A stretch of 64,000 nucleotides of DNA from Circinella minor. Lineage: Eukaryota > Mucoromycota > Mucoromycetes > Mucorales > Lichtheimiaceae. The notes under the pieces are model-generated. The model had not been told where the DNA came from. It did not search any database and worked only from the letters and a program-made list of their open reading frames with translations. Below, piece after piece: positions 14,140 through 26,413 of the stretch. The stretch's first letter is position 1, and the number at the start of each line of letters is the position of its first letter. The position numbers were made by a program, and so were the translations under genes. The stretch spans positions 1 to 64,000 of the forward strand of contig JAEPRB010000200.1 in the NCBI GenBank assembly GCA_016758965.1, written 5' to 3'.

Positions 14140-15703
14140 TGTTTATATCTGTGAACAATAGTTAATTAAAAAAAGATGGAGTATAAGTTACAGTTGTAGG
14201 ACTTATTTTTATTATTAGCTGAGTCTCGTTTATTATTTAGATGAGTCTAAAGAAAATTTTATACACCAACTAGCTACCATAGTTTGTCAATATGATAATT
14301 GAAGAATCTTTAGTTAGTTAGCACTCTATTGTAAAATGATGCTTGAATTTATTCTTATTAGTAAGTTACAATACATTTTATAAAAGTATAATTGTATCCC
14401 TTCTTAGAAAGAGAGTTTAGTGAAGTATACACCCTTATTGAGCCCACTGTATTTATTGCCATTGTTATCAAGTCTACATGCAATAATAATCATAAAAATA
14501 TCAATAAAAATAATAAACAGTAAAACATTATTGTAATTTATTGAGTAAAAAAAGGGTGTCTTTATTCAAAAGTCGATACGAGATACCTTTGTTATATAAT
14601 AATCTATAGCATAATTTATTACAAAGTGAAAACATACAAGGATCTCTAATTGTTTCAAATCTTTAGACGTTGTTGCAAGGATTATATAACCGGTATTGGT
14701 TATGCTATCTAGTCCAACAAAATCAAGATATTGCATTATATTCACTAACCTAGAATATCTAATGACTCGTCTGTAATCATATGAATTTTATCCAGATATC
14801 AATAATCTAGGGTCTTCATTTTGGAAAGTTGCTAAATAAATTGTTTTAATATATCACATGTTACCTTACTGCAGTGCGTCATACTTGCTGACATATTGCG
14901 TAGCTTCCAAAAAATCATTTTCGCCGATACGGGAAAGTATATTCCAAGCAATGTATAACAATAGTTTTGAAAGAAATTAACACTAGTTATATTGCTACGT
15001 ATAGAAGATATTGCCTTAAAAAAAGCAGGAAATGTATTACTGTATCAAAACAAGCATATATTAAAATTCTAACAAGATTTGAATGTCGTCCATAAAAGGA
15101 GTTTGACTCAATAGTGTGTATAATAACAGTAGCATGTGCGTAATTTCAAAAAGATTTAAAGAGTAAACTTTGAATCAATCTACAGGTTCATTAGATATAG
15201 CATACTATTAGAATTAAAAACAGTTGAACGTACAATAGGTTGTTGATCAAATATGAGTTATTATGTAATAAATAAGAAAAAGAGTGGGCACATTATTATT
15301 ACGGCATGATCACTATAATAAAAACACAATCATCATGTAAAAGAGAATAGCACAAGTCAAAGAAGAACATGCAAAAAATACACAATCGCTCTTTTTGCCG
15401 GGTACGTAACAAGAAGAAATGTAATAGAGATGTACCATGTATCGTAAAAATAACGTATTGCTCTTTCTCATCATCATAGTTTTACCTATGTATGTTTATT
15501 AAAAAGAAAAAAAAAACAATTGATAATTTATCAGCACGTATTAACAGGTACGTACTAAAGGTTACATCCAAAGTGGTAATAGAGCAATACAGAAAGAAAC
15601 GTGCCACACATAAAAGTGAGGTATAGGAGAGAACTTAATAACAGGAAATGAATGTGTGTATATTTTTGTTTTCAACTACTTTATAAGACATAACAACAAC
15701 AAA
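14140..15703. other. Gene-empty AT-rich region
   Basis: 1.56 kb between the LUC7 start and the stop of the RRM gene. It has no ORF of 60 codons in any frame and no coding-like blocks that I can see. The high-coordinate side of the LUC7 start should be its promoter. I found no tRNA-like internal boxes or other RNA gene signals. Confidence 0.5.
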
Positions 15704-18165
15704 TCAATCAGCATTTCCTGAAATGGAAAGTTCAGAAAACAAATTTGCGGCACAGCTTGTTTCTTGGTGATGTTCATCCAACGAAGAACTGGTAAAAGAA
15801 GATAACTCATCTTCAACAGTGGGTTCAATAAGATGTACAAGATCAGTGGGACACAAAATGCCACTATTAAATAGTAATAAAAAAGGAATAGTTCACTAAC
15901 TAATTTTGATTTGAATAAAATAATCAGAAAAAAAGAAAATAAAGTTTGCAAACCTTGCTATGAGTATACCCTTTTTTTGTGGGATTGTTAATCCAAGACA
16001 CATGATTGCAGCACGAACCATGCGGGGCATTAATGTCCGATCAATCTGATTATTGGGTTTGCCTAAATGATCATGCAATACACCTAATATAGGTCATTTA
16101 AAAAATGTTTAGCTTACAAATCATTGTATAACTCTTAACAGACCAACTAATAAAACTATATAATATTGATTACCAGTTGCTAACTTGTAATACTCATAAA
16201 GGTGGTCTCGCTGCATTGTTGTAATAATTGTAGGGTGCTCCCAAGGAAATTTGACAATCATCGAAATAAAATTTTCGAATGGCCTTTCGGCACATTTCCG
16301 AGAGAAATGTAACTATGTATATATAAAATAAGAGAGAAGAAATCAATATGCATATAAATGTATATATTTGTTACTATATCTTGGTAACTCAATACCAAAA
16401 AATATTCTTTTTTTTTATATTACTTTGAAGTTACGACAAACCGCTAAGAGCGAGTCATATTCTTGTCCTTCCACAAATGGCGGTGGCGGAGGAGGAGGGG
16501 AAGCGATAATTGACGATAGATGAGGTGCTGTTATTTTTCGAGGGTTTTGTTTATCGGCAGTGGATGGTATGTCATTAATAAAAGCGCCACACCAACGGGG
16601 AAACACAGCTCGAAAAAGTTGTTCAGAGGAACTTCTGGTAATGTATACCCGACGGGTTTTTACGTGCGGTGTCTTCACTTTTTGCAATACTTTGCTGATG
16701 TCATGCTCGGACTCAAACTCTACGTATGCTTCTGACAACGTTTTGCCACTTGACTTGTCAATGATAATCTTTGAAAAGTGGTAAAAAGCAGCAAAATGGT
16801 TAAAAAAAAAGCAGCGTATGGTCTGTATCCATTGGATAAAAAAGACAAATAAAGCATAGAAAATGGCTTTGTCTCTTACATGTACATATTGGGCTGTTTC
16901 TTGCTTACTAGGTAACTTGATACCGAGTTCAGGATTATTGAAAAGCTCTTCAATGTCATGAATCGAGACACTCCAAGGGATCTATTAGCACAAGAAATAA
17001 AATGTTAATGTTATAACGGGGTTATAAAATATCTGCATCCTACACACTAGCAAAACACGTCAATCCTCTGGAATTACACGCACATTAGAAATTTTTGCAA
17101 CAGCATATCTCTTGGGATTTTCTGATGGATTATTTGCTATGGTCAAGGCATAAGAGAGGGATTCCGAAAGTAACTTGGTTGCATTATTTCCCTTAGGTCG
17201 TAATTTTTTCTTAGTATTCTCTTTGTCCTCGATCGATGGTATGGTAATGTTCTTTTTGGGAGAGATTGGAGAGGTCGTCTGATTTTCAATTGGAGATTGT
17301 ACTACAATATTAATATTGTTACTGTTATCAGAATTACTAGTTGTTAGTGGAGGCATCGTTGATGTATTGGAAATTAAAGATCCAGAAGATGCTGAACTAA
17401 TGACATGCGACCCAGAAAAGGTAGGAATGGTAACTGGAGAACCATCGTAAATTACTTGCGGTTGCTGCTGCTGTTGATGACAATGATGGATTGCACAAGA
17501 TCGAACAATGGTATCAACTGAAGCAGAGATAATAGGATGATAAGAAGACTTATTCTTCTGAGGATTGTTGGAAGACAATAATGTGTCTTGTTTAATTATC
17601 GTAGTGCTCGGCGGGGTACTGAATAAGCTTGTGTGGGAATGTTGTTGATATCGAAATTGCTCATAACCTAGTGGCGTTGGTTGTGGTAGTTCTCCAATAC
17701 GCTCATTATCAGAATAATATGTTGTGTAGCCACCTACTCGTTTATCAAAAGGAATCATCACTGGAGATCGAAGTGCTGCAGAGGTCACTAGAAAAAAAAC
17801 GTCACCGTTAGTTAACAATGTGCCGTAACGAATCGTTTGTTTGTTTCATTTTTCATTTTTTTTTCGAGCATAGAAAGGGTTATTCTAACTTACATTTTTT
17901 TGACTCATCAGGTATACGACCACAAAGTATATGGTGAGTTCCATACATGGTATGCTCCTCAGGATTTGTAGTATCCAGAGCATTACGGTAGTCTCGTTGG
18001 TGATTAGCTGGTTTTTTTTAAATTATACACAAAAAAAGTCAGCAGAAAGTTTTAAACACGAATTTTATCCACGAAAACCATTCATTTCGTTGAATAAAAA
18101 GGATATGTGAAAGTATTACCTCGATATCCGGTACACTGATCAAAAACGGGAAGTTGGTCATTCAT
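15704..18165 (-). CDS. RRM-type RNA-binding protein, function unknown
   Basis: Eight exons in coding order: 18165-18120, 18007-17894, 17787-17078, 16981-16880, 16768-16424, 16312-16174, 16083-15954 and 15863-15704; 581 residues, phases consistent. It starts MNDQLPVFDQCTGYR. Residues about 60-285 are low complexity, rich in Ser/Thr/Asn/Gln with a short polyQ. From about residue 280 an RRM fold is recognisable: VAKISNVRIPWSVSIHDIEELF (beta1/alpha1), then QYVHIIIDKSSGKTLSEAYVEF (RNP1-like position), then VKTRRVYITRSSSEQLFRAV, which resembles the quasi-RRM of hnRNP F/H-type proteins. A Pro-rich stretch (PPPPPPP) and a conserved-looking C-terminal region follow. Its role is unknown; RNA binding is inferred from the fold only. 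Confidence 0.82.
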
Positions 18166-19440
18166 CGCTTTTTTAACAGTAACGGTTTTCTTATTCACAG
18201 TTCTTTTTATGTGTAGTTTCAGATAGATGTAAAAAGTGCAATGTCAAAACTCAAAAAAAGATTAATCAGGAGAAAGAGAAACGTTTTGCTCATCAACTTA
18301 TTTGTATTACTTTATTAAAGAAACAGCAATAACAACAACAACAACAAGATTATATCTTCTCTTTGTCATTTTCACCCCATAATTAATCTTCTCATATGGA
18401 AAACAATAGTAACAAATTATCTTCCCAGATCATTGTCTCCCCAACACAAAAATAAATAAATAAATAATCTGTCAACCAAAGACTGTAAAACATGAAAAAA
18501 AAATCGAGAACGACCCTATCCATCTTGTACGCTTGCAATATTTTTTTTCTTATTCACTTCTAGTTTTCCTCATCTGTCTTTTTCTTAAAAAAAATGAAGT
18601 AAAATACCCTTTTATCAACATGCAAAATACGCAGATACTTTATAAGCTCATGCGCATGAGAACGCAGTCTAATTGAGTGGTACATAAGGGTAAAAGATAT
18701 ATAAAAAACACATGCTGCATATAAACATATATTGTTGAAAGAATATTTTTGTTACACAAAAACTTTTACACTTTGAAATTTGCATAATTCGGGTTTATTT
18801 AGGGTCTCGGCTCTTGTCATTTTCGTCATATTCCATTCTTCTCAGATTGTAATTGTATTCTTGTTAAGGGGGAGGCGATGTATAATTGTTATTATTAGCA
18901 GCTATATTATTGTCATTTAAAAAAATATAATTGTTTGTAAGTTTGATTGTTGTTGCCTAGATGCGTTCTTGTTTCATTCTGCGTATTTATTAAACATTCG
19001 CTGGCTTATTTTTGTTCCATGGATATTAATAATCTATCAGCAGAAATATATATTTGAGCTTGCGAAGAACACAAAGTCTTGCCAAGAGCAAAAAAAAAAA
19101 CAGAGATTGTAAGCGACCACACATCGTTTATCTCTTGCAGCAAAAAAAAAAAAATATGTCGTACAAAATCTGTTTTGTTAAAAAAAAACATGATTTCATA
19201 TAAGAAAAACTATTATGCCACACTACTAACAAATAATTAAAACGAAAAAAGAAAAAAGAAAAAAAAAACATGGTAATCTATTTGCGATGGAAATGGGAAT
19301 GATATGGGGTCTATTATAATACAAGATAACAAAAAGAATGGAAGAAAGGGGAGTGAGGGAATTATTAAAAAAAAATAGAACACAAAAAAGAAAAAAAATA
19401 TATATATACACATATAAATGTATAGAAATAAAAAAAAAGT
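18166..19440. other. Intergenic: RRM gene promoter and PPR gene 3' flank
   Basis: Both neighbours are on the minus strand, so the region next to 18166 is the expected promoter of the RRM gene and the region next to 19440 the 3' flank of the PPR gene. It is AT-rich with many A- and T-runs. No gene is visible. Confidence 0.5.
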
Positions 19441-21702
19441 TTATATCCGTAGCTGCTTCTTCAGTTCACACAGGCCTCGTCCACGTATTATACGCCCTTC
19501 CGTTTCATACTCTTCTAACCACCGTCGTGCCATATCATATCTACCCTTTAAATACGCCGTCCGGCAAATATACCACATTGTTCTTTCATTAGGCCGAATA
19601 TCCAGTTGTTTAAATTGTCGAATCAATGCTTCTGCCGCATACAGATCCTTATTGAATATAACCACTCCACGAATCCAAATATTTAAAGAAGATGTCGTGA
19701 GTTTCAGCTTTTTTTTAATTGCATCTTCAAGTAATATGAGTTGAGGTTCAATGGATGATGTTGTAAGCCCGTATCGTTGATTTCGATAATATGTGTGAAG
19801 AAAGTATCCGTCCATCATCAAATTGTATGTGATCGCTTGATTCAATCGTTCATCTTCGTCTTCGTCTTCGTCACCCACCCGTCTTTTCTTGTCATCTTCT
19901 TCAATCATCATGTCAAACAGTCTGCGTGCTTTATCAATCTTAACATGGCGTGACTTAATAATACCATGTAAAAGAACGGCATGTAATGTGTCATTTGATT
20001 TTAGTCCACTTGCACACATTTGTTGATAGAGTCGAAGAATGGCATTAATATCAATGTCATAAGATTCTGCTTTTCGAATATATCCATGTATTAAGGTTGT
20101 ATAGCTGACTATATCCGGTTGGGGTATCCGATGGTCTTTTTTGAAAATCATCGCATCAAGAACCTGATGAGCTGCTTCCAAATCACCTTTTTGTGAGAGA
20201 CCGTGAATAAGAAGGTTGTAAGCATATATGGTAGGAGGTGGTAATGACGATGATAATGGCTCATGCTGAAAGGGCAAAAAGATCTTGTCAAGTAGTGATA
20301 AAGCTGTCAATGTCCGTTTATGACGTAAAAGAATCGCAATGACTGGATTCAATGTATCTTCATCTGCCGACATAGGAGCAATGAGGGCAACACGTTCAAA
20401 TGCCTCAGCGATTCTTGATTTATACTTTTGTGTAAGCATTACATCCAATAATATTCGTGATGTAATTGAGTTTCCATGCAACCCTTTGTCCTTCATCCTA
20501 TCCATCCACATTTCCAAATCATCCCACAAAAAATAACGGCAAGAATAATCAATAAATGTATTAAAAGTCGCCATGGTAGGATTGACATTGCGTGATTCCA
20601 TTTCATCATAGATAGCTTTAGCACTTTTTACGGCCCATTTGCCTTGTTTGAGTTTTGACCGAATCAAAATATTGAAAGATGCTGCATCCAGGTCTACTTT
20701 CCGTGTTTCCATTTCATGTAATAAAAATTCCACATCCTCCATCCTTTTTTGACGTAAACCTATATTCATTGCCATATTGAATAGTTTGATCGATATGCTA
20801 TTCATTTGGGGTATCACTCTAAGCAGGCTGTTCATATCTATTTCATGGTTCCGGTAATCCGAAAGAAAACGAGTAAATAAATGGAGTTGGAGCCGTTCAT
20901 CCTCTTCAGTATTTGATTCACAACAATATTGAACCATTTTGATCATTTTGTCACGGTTCAAAAATTTGGACGTCTCCCTTATGACGCGCCATACTCGGGT
21001 ATTATCACTGTCATGTGAGATGGCCCATGGCCGGATGAGTTGAACAATGTCGGGTGCGTCAAGTTGTGCAATCTTGCTGTATAGTTTATAGCGTATATTC
21101 GTTGGATAATATGTTAATCGATGTGTATGACAAAGTGCTTCCAATGCTTGTGAAAATTGGTGTGTATTAACCATGATTTCCAAATCCGTTATGCTACAAT
21201 AAGGTCGATCATCGTCTGCGCTTGTTGTTTGTCGTCGTCGTTTTTTGTCGCTGCTATTTTTATTTTTATCGTCGTCTACTTCTAGCTGTTTTTGTTTCTT
21301 TTCTGCATTTTCAATCAGGGCCAAAATGTCAACTGGACTACTATCGATTCTTTGCAACATGGCGTCATCGGCTATTATACCTTCATCGTCCACGTCGTTT
21401 TCTACTCTCTCTACTTCATCTGTCAATGGTAATATCGATCGCGTCGCAAAGGAGGAAGCAGGTTGACAAGTTGATAGTCCTCGATATAGTCGCGGTGTAC
21501 ATGATGGCAATATGTGTTGCGATGATGTATATTTTGTATTTAGGTCTGAATATTTATAATATGATAACGGTCGGCAGAATGCCGTGTTCGGTGGTACGTT
21601 GGTGTGTTTCGTTTTTAAATTATTGTGTACTGAGAATAATAAAGAGCGTGTGTTTCTCGAGACATGACGTTGGGTGGGACACAAACAAGAGCCAAGGAGC
21701 AT
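19441..21702 (-). CDS. Pentatricopeptide repeat (PPR) protein, probably mitochondrial
   Basis: Single-exon ORF of 753 residues from ATG 21702. The frame is open upstream to 21882 but has no earlier ATG, and MLLGSCLCPTQRHVSRNTRS at this start looks like a mitochondrial presequence. PPR units are visible as 35-residue helical repeats, for example AASFNILIRSKLKQGKWAV, followed by PTMATFNTFIDYSCRYFLW, then TIYAYNLLIHGLSQKGDLEA and DIVSYTTLIHGYIRKAESY, and near the C terminus an ERTMWYICRTAYLKGRYD unit. Two acidic/charged low-complexity inserts lie at about residues 130-165 and 610-620. The expected role is processing, stability or translation of organellar RNA; the target cannot be predicted. Confidence 0.88.
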   Translation of the reverse strand: MLLGSCLCPTQRHVSRNTRSLLFSVHNNLKTKHTNVPPNTAFCRPLSYYKYSDLNTKYTSSQHILPSCTPRLYRGLSTCQPASSFATRSILPLTDEVERVENDVDDEGIIADDAMLQRIDSSPVDILALIENAEKKQKQLEVDDDKNKNSSDKKRRRQTTSADDDRPYCSITDLEIMVNTHQFSQALEALCHTHRLTYYPTNIRYKLYSKIAQLDAPDIVQLIRPWAISHDSDNTRVWRVIRETSKFLNRDKMIKMVQYCCESNTEEDERLQLHLFTRFLSDYRNHEIDMNSLLRVIPQMNSISIKLFNMAMNIGLRQKRMEDVEFLLHEMETRKVDLDAASFNILIRSKLKQGKWAVKSAKAIYDEMESRNVNPTMATFNTFIDYSCRYFLWDDLEMWMDRMKDKGLHGNSITSRILLDVMLTQKYKSRIAEAFERVALIAPMSADEDTLNPVIAILLRHKRTLTALSLLDKIFLPFQHEPLSSSLPPPTIYAYNLLIHGLSQKGDLEAAHQVLDAMIFKKDHRIPQPDIVSYTTLIHGYIRKAESYDIDINAILRLYQQMCASGLKSNDTLHAVLLHGIIKSRHVKIDKARRLFDMMIEEDDKKRRVGDEDEDEDERLNQAITYNLMMDGYFLHTYYRNQRYGLTTSSIEPQLILLEDAIKKKLKLTTSSLNIWIRGVVIFNKDLYAAEALIRQFKQLDIRPNERTMWYICRTAYLKGRYDMARRWLEEYETEGRIIRGRGLCELKKQLRI

Positions 21703-22257
21703 TCCGCTTTCATACTGTTGTCGCAATACGTTGCGTTTTGTAAAGTTTATATATAATATCTTGAAAACAGGGTGAAAAAGTAGACCGAGAGAAGTATAGA
21801 GCCACTTGTCCGAAAATGCGTCAAGCCACCCACCCCATGACGTTTGTTGCTTGTTGAGACGGGCCCTGGACAGATCCCCCAAGAAATTAATCTCCCCCCC
21901 AAAAAAAAAGAAAATTTATAGTGCGATATTGGCGGTGACGTGAATACGACTTTCATTGTCTCAGTATATTCTTTCTTCATTGATGCAGGTTAATAAATTG
22001 ATAATATATTTAATGTATTAGAGACTTAAACACTACAATAATAAAAAGAAACAGTAATACTATCATGTTGAAGTCATTAATTTTTATTGTTCTATATCAC
22101 CCACCCCTCGGCCACCAAATTAATGATAATAGTAGGTATATCTTGTGATAGTAATTCCTGATACTAGTGTTGCTATGTATTATATGTTAGATGCTATGAT
22201 GAATTAAAACTAATTATATTATATTGTAAACTTTTTTTTATCCTCCTCTGTTCTTTA
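21703..22257. other. Intergenic: PPR promoter and UXT 3' flank
   Basis: Contains the presumed PPR promoter. TATA-like sequences on the minus strand occur at about 21740-21750 and 21918-21926. No gene is visible. A minus-strand ORF at 21747-21980 overlaps this zone but has no recognisable motif. Confidence 0.45.
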
Positions 22258-23051
22258 TCACCGTAAGATTTCCGAGATCGCTTCAAATGTCTATTATTTC
22301 AACACACAGAGATGAGTTCATCATTTGTTTAACAGGAACAGCTTTTATAATAAACATACCATTTTTATATGTGCTCTAATCTTATCTGCATCTCTTGAAT
22401 ATTTGTCGGCAGTACTAATAATAATAATGTCAGAAAAATATCAACATAACCACATATAATATTAGCTTATATAGTACCTTTGTAACTGTTGTTCCTTTTT
22501 ATCAATAAACTCTTTTGCTTCATCCAAAGTAAACTGTACATGGAAACCGAAGCCGACATTGACATAAATGTATTTTGTATCCGGTCTGTCATCATTGTCA
22601 CCATCATCATCAGTATTATTATTATTAGTGCCGATTATTTGTAGAGATGACCCTTATTGTATTTGACTATTCTTTTTCGCTTACATGTGAGCCTGCACAT
22701 AAAACTGGGTACCAAGATCAACCATTGTCTTCAGTTCGTCCAACTCATTTTGTTGCATAAGTTCAATCTGTGATTTTAGTTTTTGACTAATTTTTTATTT
22801 TAATTCATGTGTTTGTTAAATTATGAGTAAGCATGAATCGAAAGAAAAAGTGTAGTAATGATCATTTTTTCTATACATTATAAACGTGCATAAAATATAA
22901 CATACTATTCAGAAATGGTATCAAAAATTACGTCTCGTGCATCGAGTGTTGCTTTTAAGTTGGGTTTCAGTTTTAAATTGATAAATTCTTCATATTTGTT
23001 TAATAATGCAACTCGTTCTCGATCATTTTTACTGGGTGATGTTGCTGCCAT
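22258..23051 (-). CDS. UXT: UXT/ART-27-like prefoldin alpha subunit
   Basis: Small prefoldin-fold subunit; in animals UXT belongs to the URI/R2TP prefoldin-like complex. Exons in coding order: 23051-22906, 22786-22685, 22585-22478, 22414-22360 and 22290-22258; 147 residues, close to human UXT (157). An N-terminal coiled coil (MAATSPSKNDRERVALLNKY..) leads to a central beta hairpin with DELKTMVDLGTQFYVQAH and PDTKYIYVNVGFGFHVQFTL, which matches the UXT hairpin signature (MQVDLG.NFFV.., PDT..IYV.LGYGF). A second coiled coil follows (EFIDKKEQQLQ..). The last, 11-codon exon is supported by frame and by its match to the family's C-terminal helix. An upstream in-frame extension to 23150 is unlikely to be coding. 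Confidence 0.87.
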
Positions 23052-23509
23052 TGAGTACAACTGAATGAGAGGGATCACAAATACTAAAAAAAATAAGAGG
23101 AAGAAATTTTCTAACACGTCTGAATCCAATTTATTTATCCAATTATGCATGTCAATACATAACTAGGTATCTTGTCATTTTCAGTCTATCCTTTCACTAC
23201 TATTGAAAAAGTCTTACGACTGTATAGCTGCTATCTGATACCATGTATTCACAGTAAATCTAATAAATACTATACTTTTATCAATCGCTTAATTTATAGG
23301 TATATAAGCTTACTAAGTACCTTTATTACAAATTTACAGAATGGAGAATCCTATGCTAATGTAACCACAGTAAATGTATTGTCTAAGAGGCTTTTAAATA
23401 AATTTATTGATTAATTATCTTTGAAGTAGCTATATAGATTTTGAAGAGTTAATGATGCTTGAACCAATTATTCTTCTCAGTATATTAATTTCTTTTGATT
23501 TGATAGCAG

Positions 23510-23606
23510 TCGTATACAATCACAGCAGCCACCTCCACAAACTGCTGCTCAAAAGCTTGCCGCTGTTAATGAACAAACGTGGTTGTCAATGGATAAAATA
23601 AAATAA
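23510..23606 (+). pseudogene. Orphan exon-like block resembling the Ssn6/Cyc8 TPR entry
   Basis: After an AG at 23508-23509 the frame reads RIQSQQPPPQTAAQ followed by KLAAVNEQTWLSM, then runs into AAATAA repeats and stops at TAA 23604. A Gln/Pro-rich stretch leading into 'NE.TWL..G' is how the first TPR of the Cyc8/Ssn6 corepressor begins in fungi (from memory). No splice donor follows and no further TPRs are found within 1 kb, so this is read as a broken or retro-moved fragment, not a working gene. Confidence 0.35.
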
Positions 23607-24450
23607 AATAATAATGTTTTTTTTTACAGATTTAGTGCTATTAAACTGCCTTCTCATAAAAAATATGCCGTTGTTTTGTTTCCAGTATTGCTGTCACGAT
23701 TATGTATGCTGCCTCTATCATCAATAGATATTATGCCATTTCTCTCTAGTACGTAGTCTATATAGATATATATATGAGCTTTATACATAGTACATTTTAC
23801 GGTGGTTACTATTCATCATAATCCACCATGCTCCTTTTTGCTTCACCGACCTCAACATGTTTTATCAACAGCATATTCTCAATATCTTAAGATGTTGCGC
23901 ATAATGTATTACGTAATATTCCATACTTATAATATAATGTCCATTTTTCTCATCCCAGATGCTGTACTTTCAGTTACTAATGTTCAGTTTATAAACTTTG
24001 TCATTATTATCTATGTTATTTAATATTTGGATATGAATGAACAAATAATTTTTACATTCACCAAATGACAAACTCACTTGGGTTTGGATTCAAAGCTTTT
24101 ATGGGAGCTTTAGTCCAAATCATTTAACTGAAAACAGTTTACTCGTGACCTTCTTGTCTGCGTTTACCTTAAACCTAGAAAGTGGCGATCATACCTGGTT
24201 TAGTAATCTATCTTTTGCCAATAATAGTCTTAATGTCATTTTTTTTTGTTTTCATTTAAGATTCTGGTTGCCATTTATTCAAGAGATAATATGCAATATG
24301 AAAGGTTGTGTACTTCTGCAGGGAAAGATATACTCGTTCATCTGATTGAGAACAACAGCTACTGTATAAGATACTGGTGCTCATCCAACTACTGCTACCA
24401 TTATTAATAAAAGGACAAGCGAAAGAGTTTTAAAGAAAGTATAGTATTAC

Positions 24451-24678
24451 CGTACCGGCAACAGCGCATTAGCCTTAGCTTCTTCACCAACATCACTACT
24501 AGCACCACTCCATATTCTATAGTAACCCAAAAAAATAATATTCTTTTTTCTATGCTCACCACGCATATAAACCTTGTCCGCGTTTTTTTTTTACTAAATT
24601 GACCTGGATATGTTTTCCTAAACATTTTGGTAATGATATAGCTTGAGCTAATCGACATTTTATTGATGTAGAGAATCG
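24451..24678 (-). pseudogene. Two coding-looking blocks of an unknown, broken gene
   Basis: On the minus strand 24678-24556 encodes about 40 residues including CRLAQAISLPKCLGKHIQVN and KKRGQGLYAW, then a stop. A second block at 24527-24451 encodes IWSGASSDVGEEAKANALLP in another frame. A GTGAGC donor exists at the end of block 1 inside the Trp codon, but the matching acceptor position reads ATGG instead of AG. The two would join cleanly as LYAW-SGASSD if that acceptor were intact, so a ruined splice site in a dead gene is one reading. A third possible block (AVVLNQMNEYIFP) lies near 24330-24370. I do not recognise the protein. Confidence 0.3.
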
Positions 24679-24972
24679 CTTACAGTATCATGAAAATATT
24701 ACTATACACTGTGTCTAATAAAATTGTGAATGAAAAAAAGCGACCCAATCTTAATTTTTTTTTTATTTACATGAAAGTTGTTATTGTTGTTATCGTTATC
24801 AGTAATCATTGAATGTTATGATTCTTTTTTTTTTCTTTTATATATATATGTCTTTACGTGTATATGATAAAAAGGATGGTAGTGGATATGATGATGATAT
24901 ATATATATGAATGTATATATTTAAAAAAAAACAAAAAACAATCCTTCTCTTTCTCTCCTTTTTTCTTTTCAA

Positions 24973-26413
24973 TTAAACAGACGATCCACTACTAGCAAAC
25001 CATTTAATGGATTTATCTTCAGATACAGAAACTAATTTTGTACCTTCAGGGTTCCATGCTACACTCCATACTTCTTCACTATGTACTTCATGCGTCTCCA
25101 AAACTGATCGCATACCCAAATCCCAAATCTTGACTTTTCGATCTGCTGAAGAACTGGCAAGTTGTTGCTTACTAATATCAGGATTGGCATCAACACCTAA
25201 AACCCAACTAGTATGACCTGTAAGTACTGAAGCGAGTTGACCATGTTCTACATCGTATACATGAATACATTTGTCATCACTTCCACTAATCAAAGTACGA
25301 TTATCAGGTGCAAATGTCAAATCACGGACAGCTCTAGCATGACCTGTTTAAAAAAGTTATATATATATATATATATACTATTGTTTAGCCATCCCATTTC
25401 AAGTACCCTTCTTCGTCATAGTATCTATATATACCTGATAAAGTATGTGCCAATTGACTTGTTTCAACATTGAATACATAAATTGATCCATCTTCTGCAG
25501 CACCTGCTACATATTTTCCATCTGGACTCTAAATAAAAACAGTATAGTTACTATCTATTTACTATCATACTAAAAAGAATATATATATATATATACATAC
25601 ATAAGCAGTGGTAGTAACAAACTTTTGTTTTGTAGCAAATGATGAAACTTTATCTCCTGATTCAATACTATATAAATTGATATCACCATTATGGGAGCCA
25701 CAGGCAACAAACTCTCCATCAGGACTAAATCGTGCTTTCCAAGCCTCAACAGGTGTTGCATTGATAGTTTTCACAAGTGCACCATTATTCTCGAGATCCC
25801 ATATACAAAGTGTTGAATCAATAGAAGCAGATACAGCACCTAATTAATATGACCAATATGAAATTATTATCTAATAATTTGATATATTTTTAATCCTTTC
25901 CTCATTATATATATATATATATATATAACTTACGTGTACCGGCATTATTGGTATCAACTGAAACAACGGACAAGACATGCCCATCCAAATCATATTTCAA
26001 CTCTCCCGAAGATCCATCCCTAGAATAATAATGTCAATACGCGTCAGCTTTGTTTGTCTTTTTATTTATTTGTTTTTAAAAGATCATGGTAGTTGTACAT
26101 TACCAACATTTAACACTACTATCAGAAGCACCAGTAATAATACAGTTAGTGTTTTTAGACCATGCGACATCCCAAATATCATCCTGATGTGCTATATATT
26201 CATATAGAGAAAATAAAATGAAATCAATAAAACTCGAGAATTGTCACGAAAATATTCTATTTTTATTTTTACCATCATCGCGAACGATCGTGGGAATATA
26301 TGTAGTTGGCTATATAACAAATAACATAATAGTAACAGTAAGTACTAAATATATATGTTGTCGGTCTCGTGCTTATTTTTTTTTGTTCCAATGTTAAACT
26401 ATTACTTTACCAT
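24973..26413 (-). CDS. SKI8: WD40 protein Ski8/WDR61 (Rec14)
   Basis: Beta-propeller scaffold of the Ski complex, which feeds RNA to the cytoplasmic exosome; in many eukaryotes it also belongs to the Paf1 complex. Exons in coding order: 26413-26411 (ATG only), 26309-26273, 26191-26104, 26019-25934, 25839-25601, 25528-25435 and 25343-24973; 305 residues, the same length as human WDR61. WD repeats are seen in order: HQDDIWDVAW..TGASDSSVKCW, STLCIWDLENN, PVEAWKARFSPDGEFVACGS, SPDGKYVAGAAEDGSIYVF, GHARAVRDLTFAPDNRTL, GHTSWVLGVDANPD..VKIWDLG and EEVWSVAWNPEGTKLVSVSE. The conserved GHTSWVL block and the short C-terminal tail are typical of this family. Intron phases agree throughout. TA repeats fill two introns. 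Confidence 0.93.

Larger units (their letters stand above)
23052..24972. other. Intergenic region with gene remnants
   Basis: 1.9 kb between UXT and SKI8 (both minus). Most is AT-rich and empty, but two islands look like ruined coding sequence: 23510-23606 (+) and 24451-24678 (-), entered separately. The high-coordinate side of 23051 should carry the UXT promoter. No intact gene is visible. Confidence 0.45.

Noticed and set aside
14140..15703. Search for tRNA, 5S or snRNA genes in the long gaps
   Set aside because: No B-box-like GGTTCRAAYCC pattern or recognisable snRNA conserved core was found by eye here or in the other gaps.
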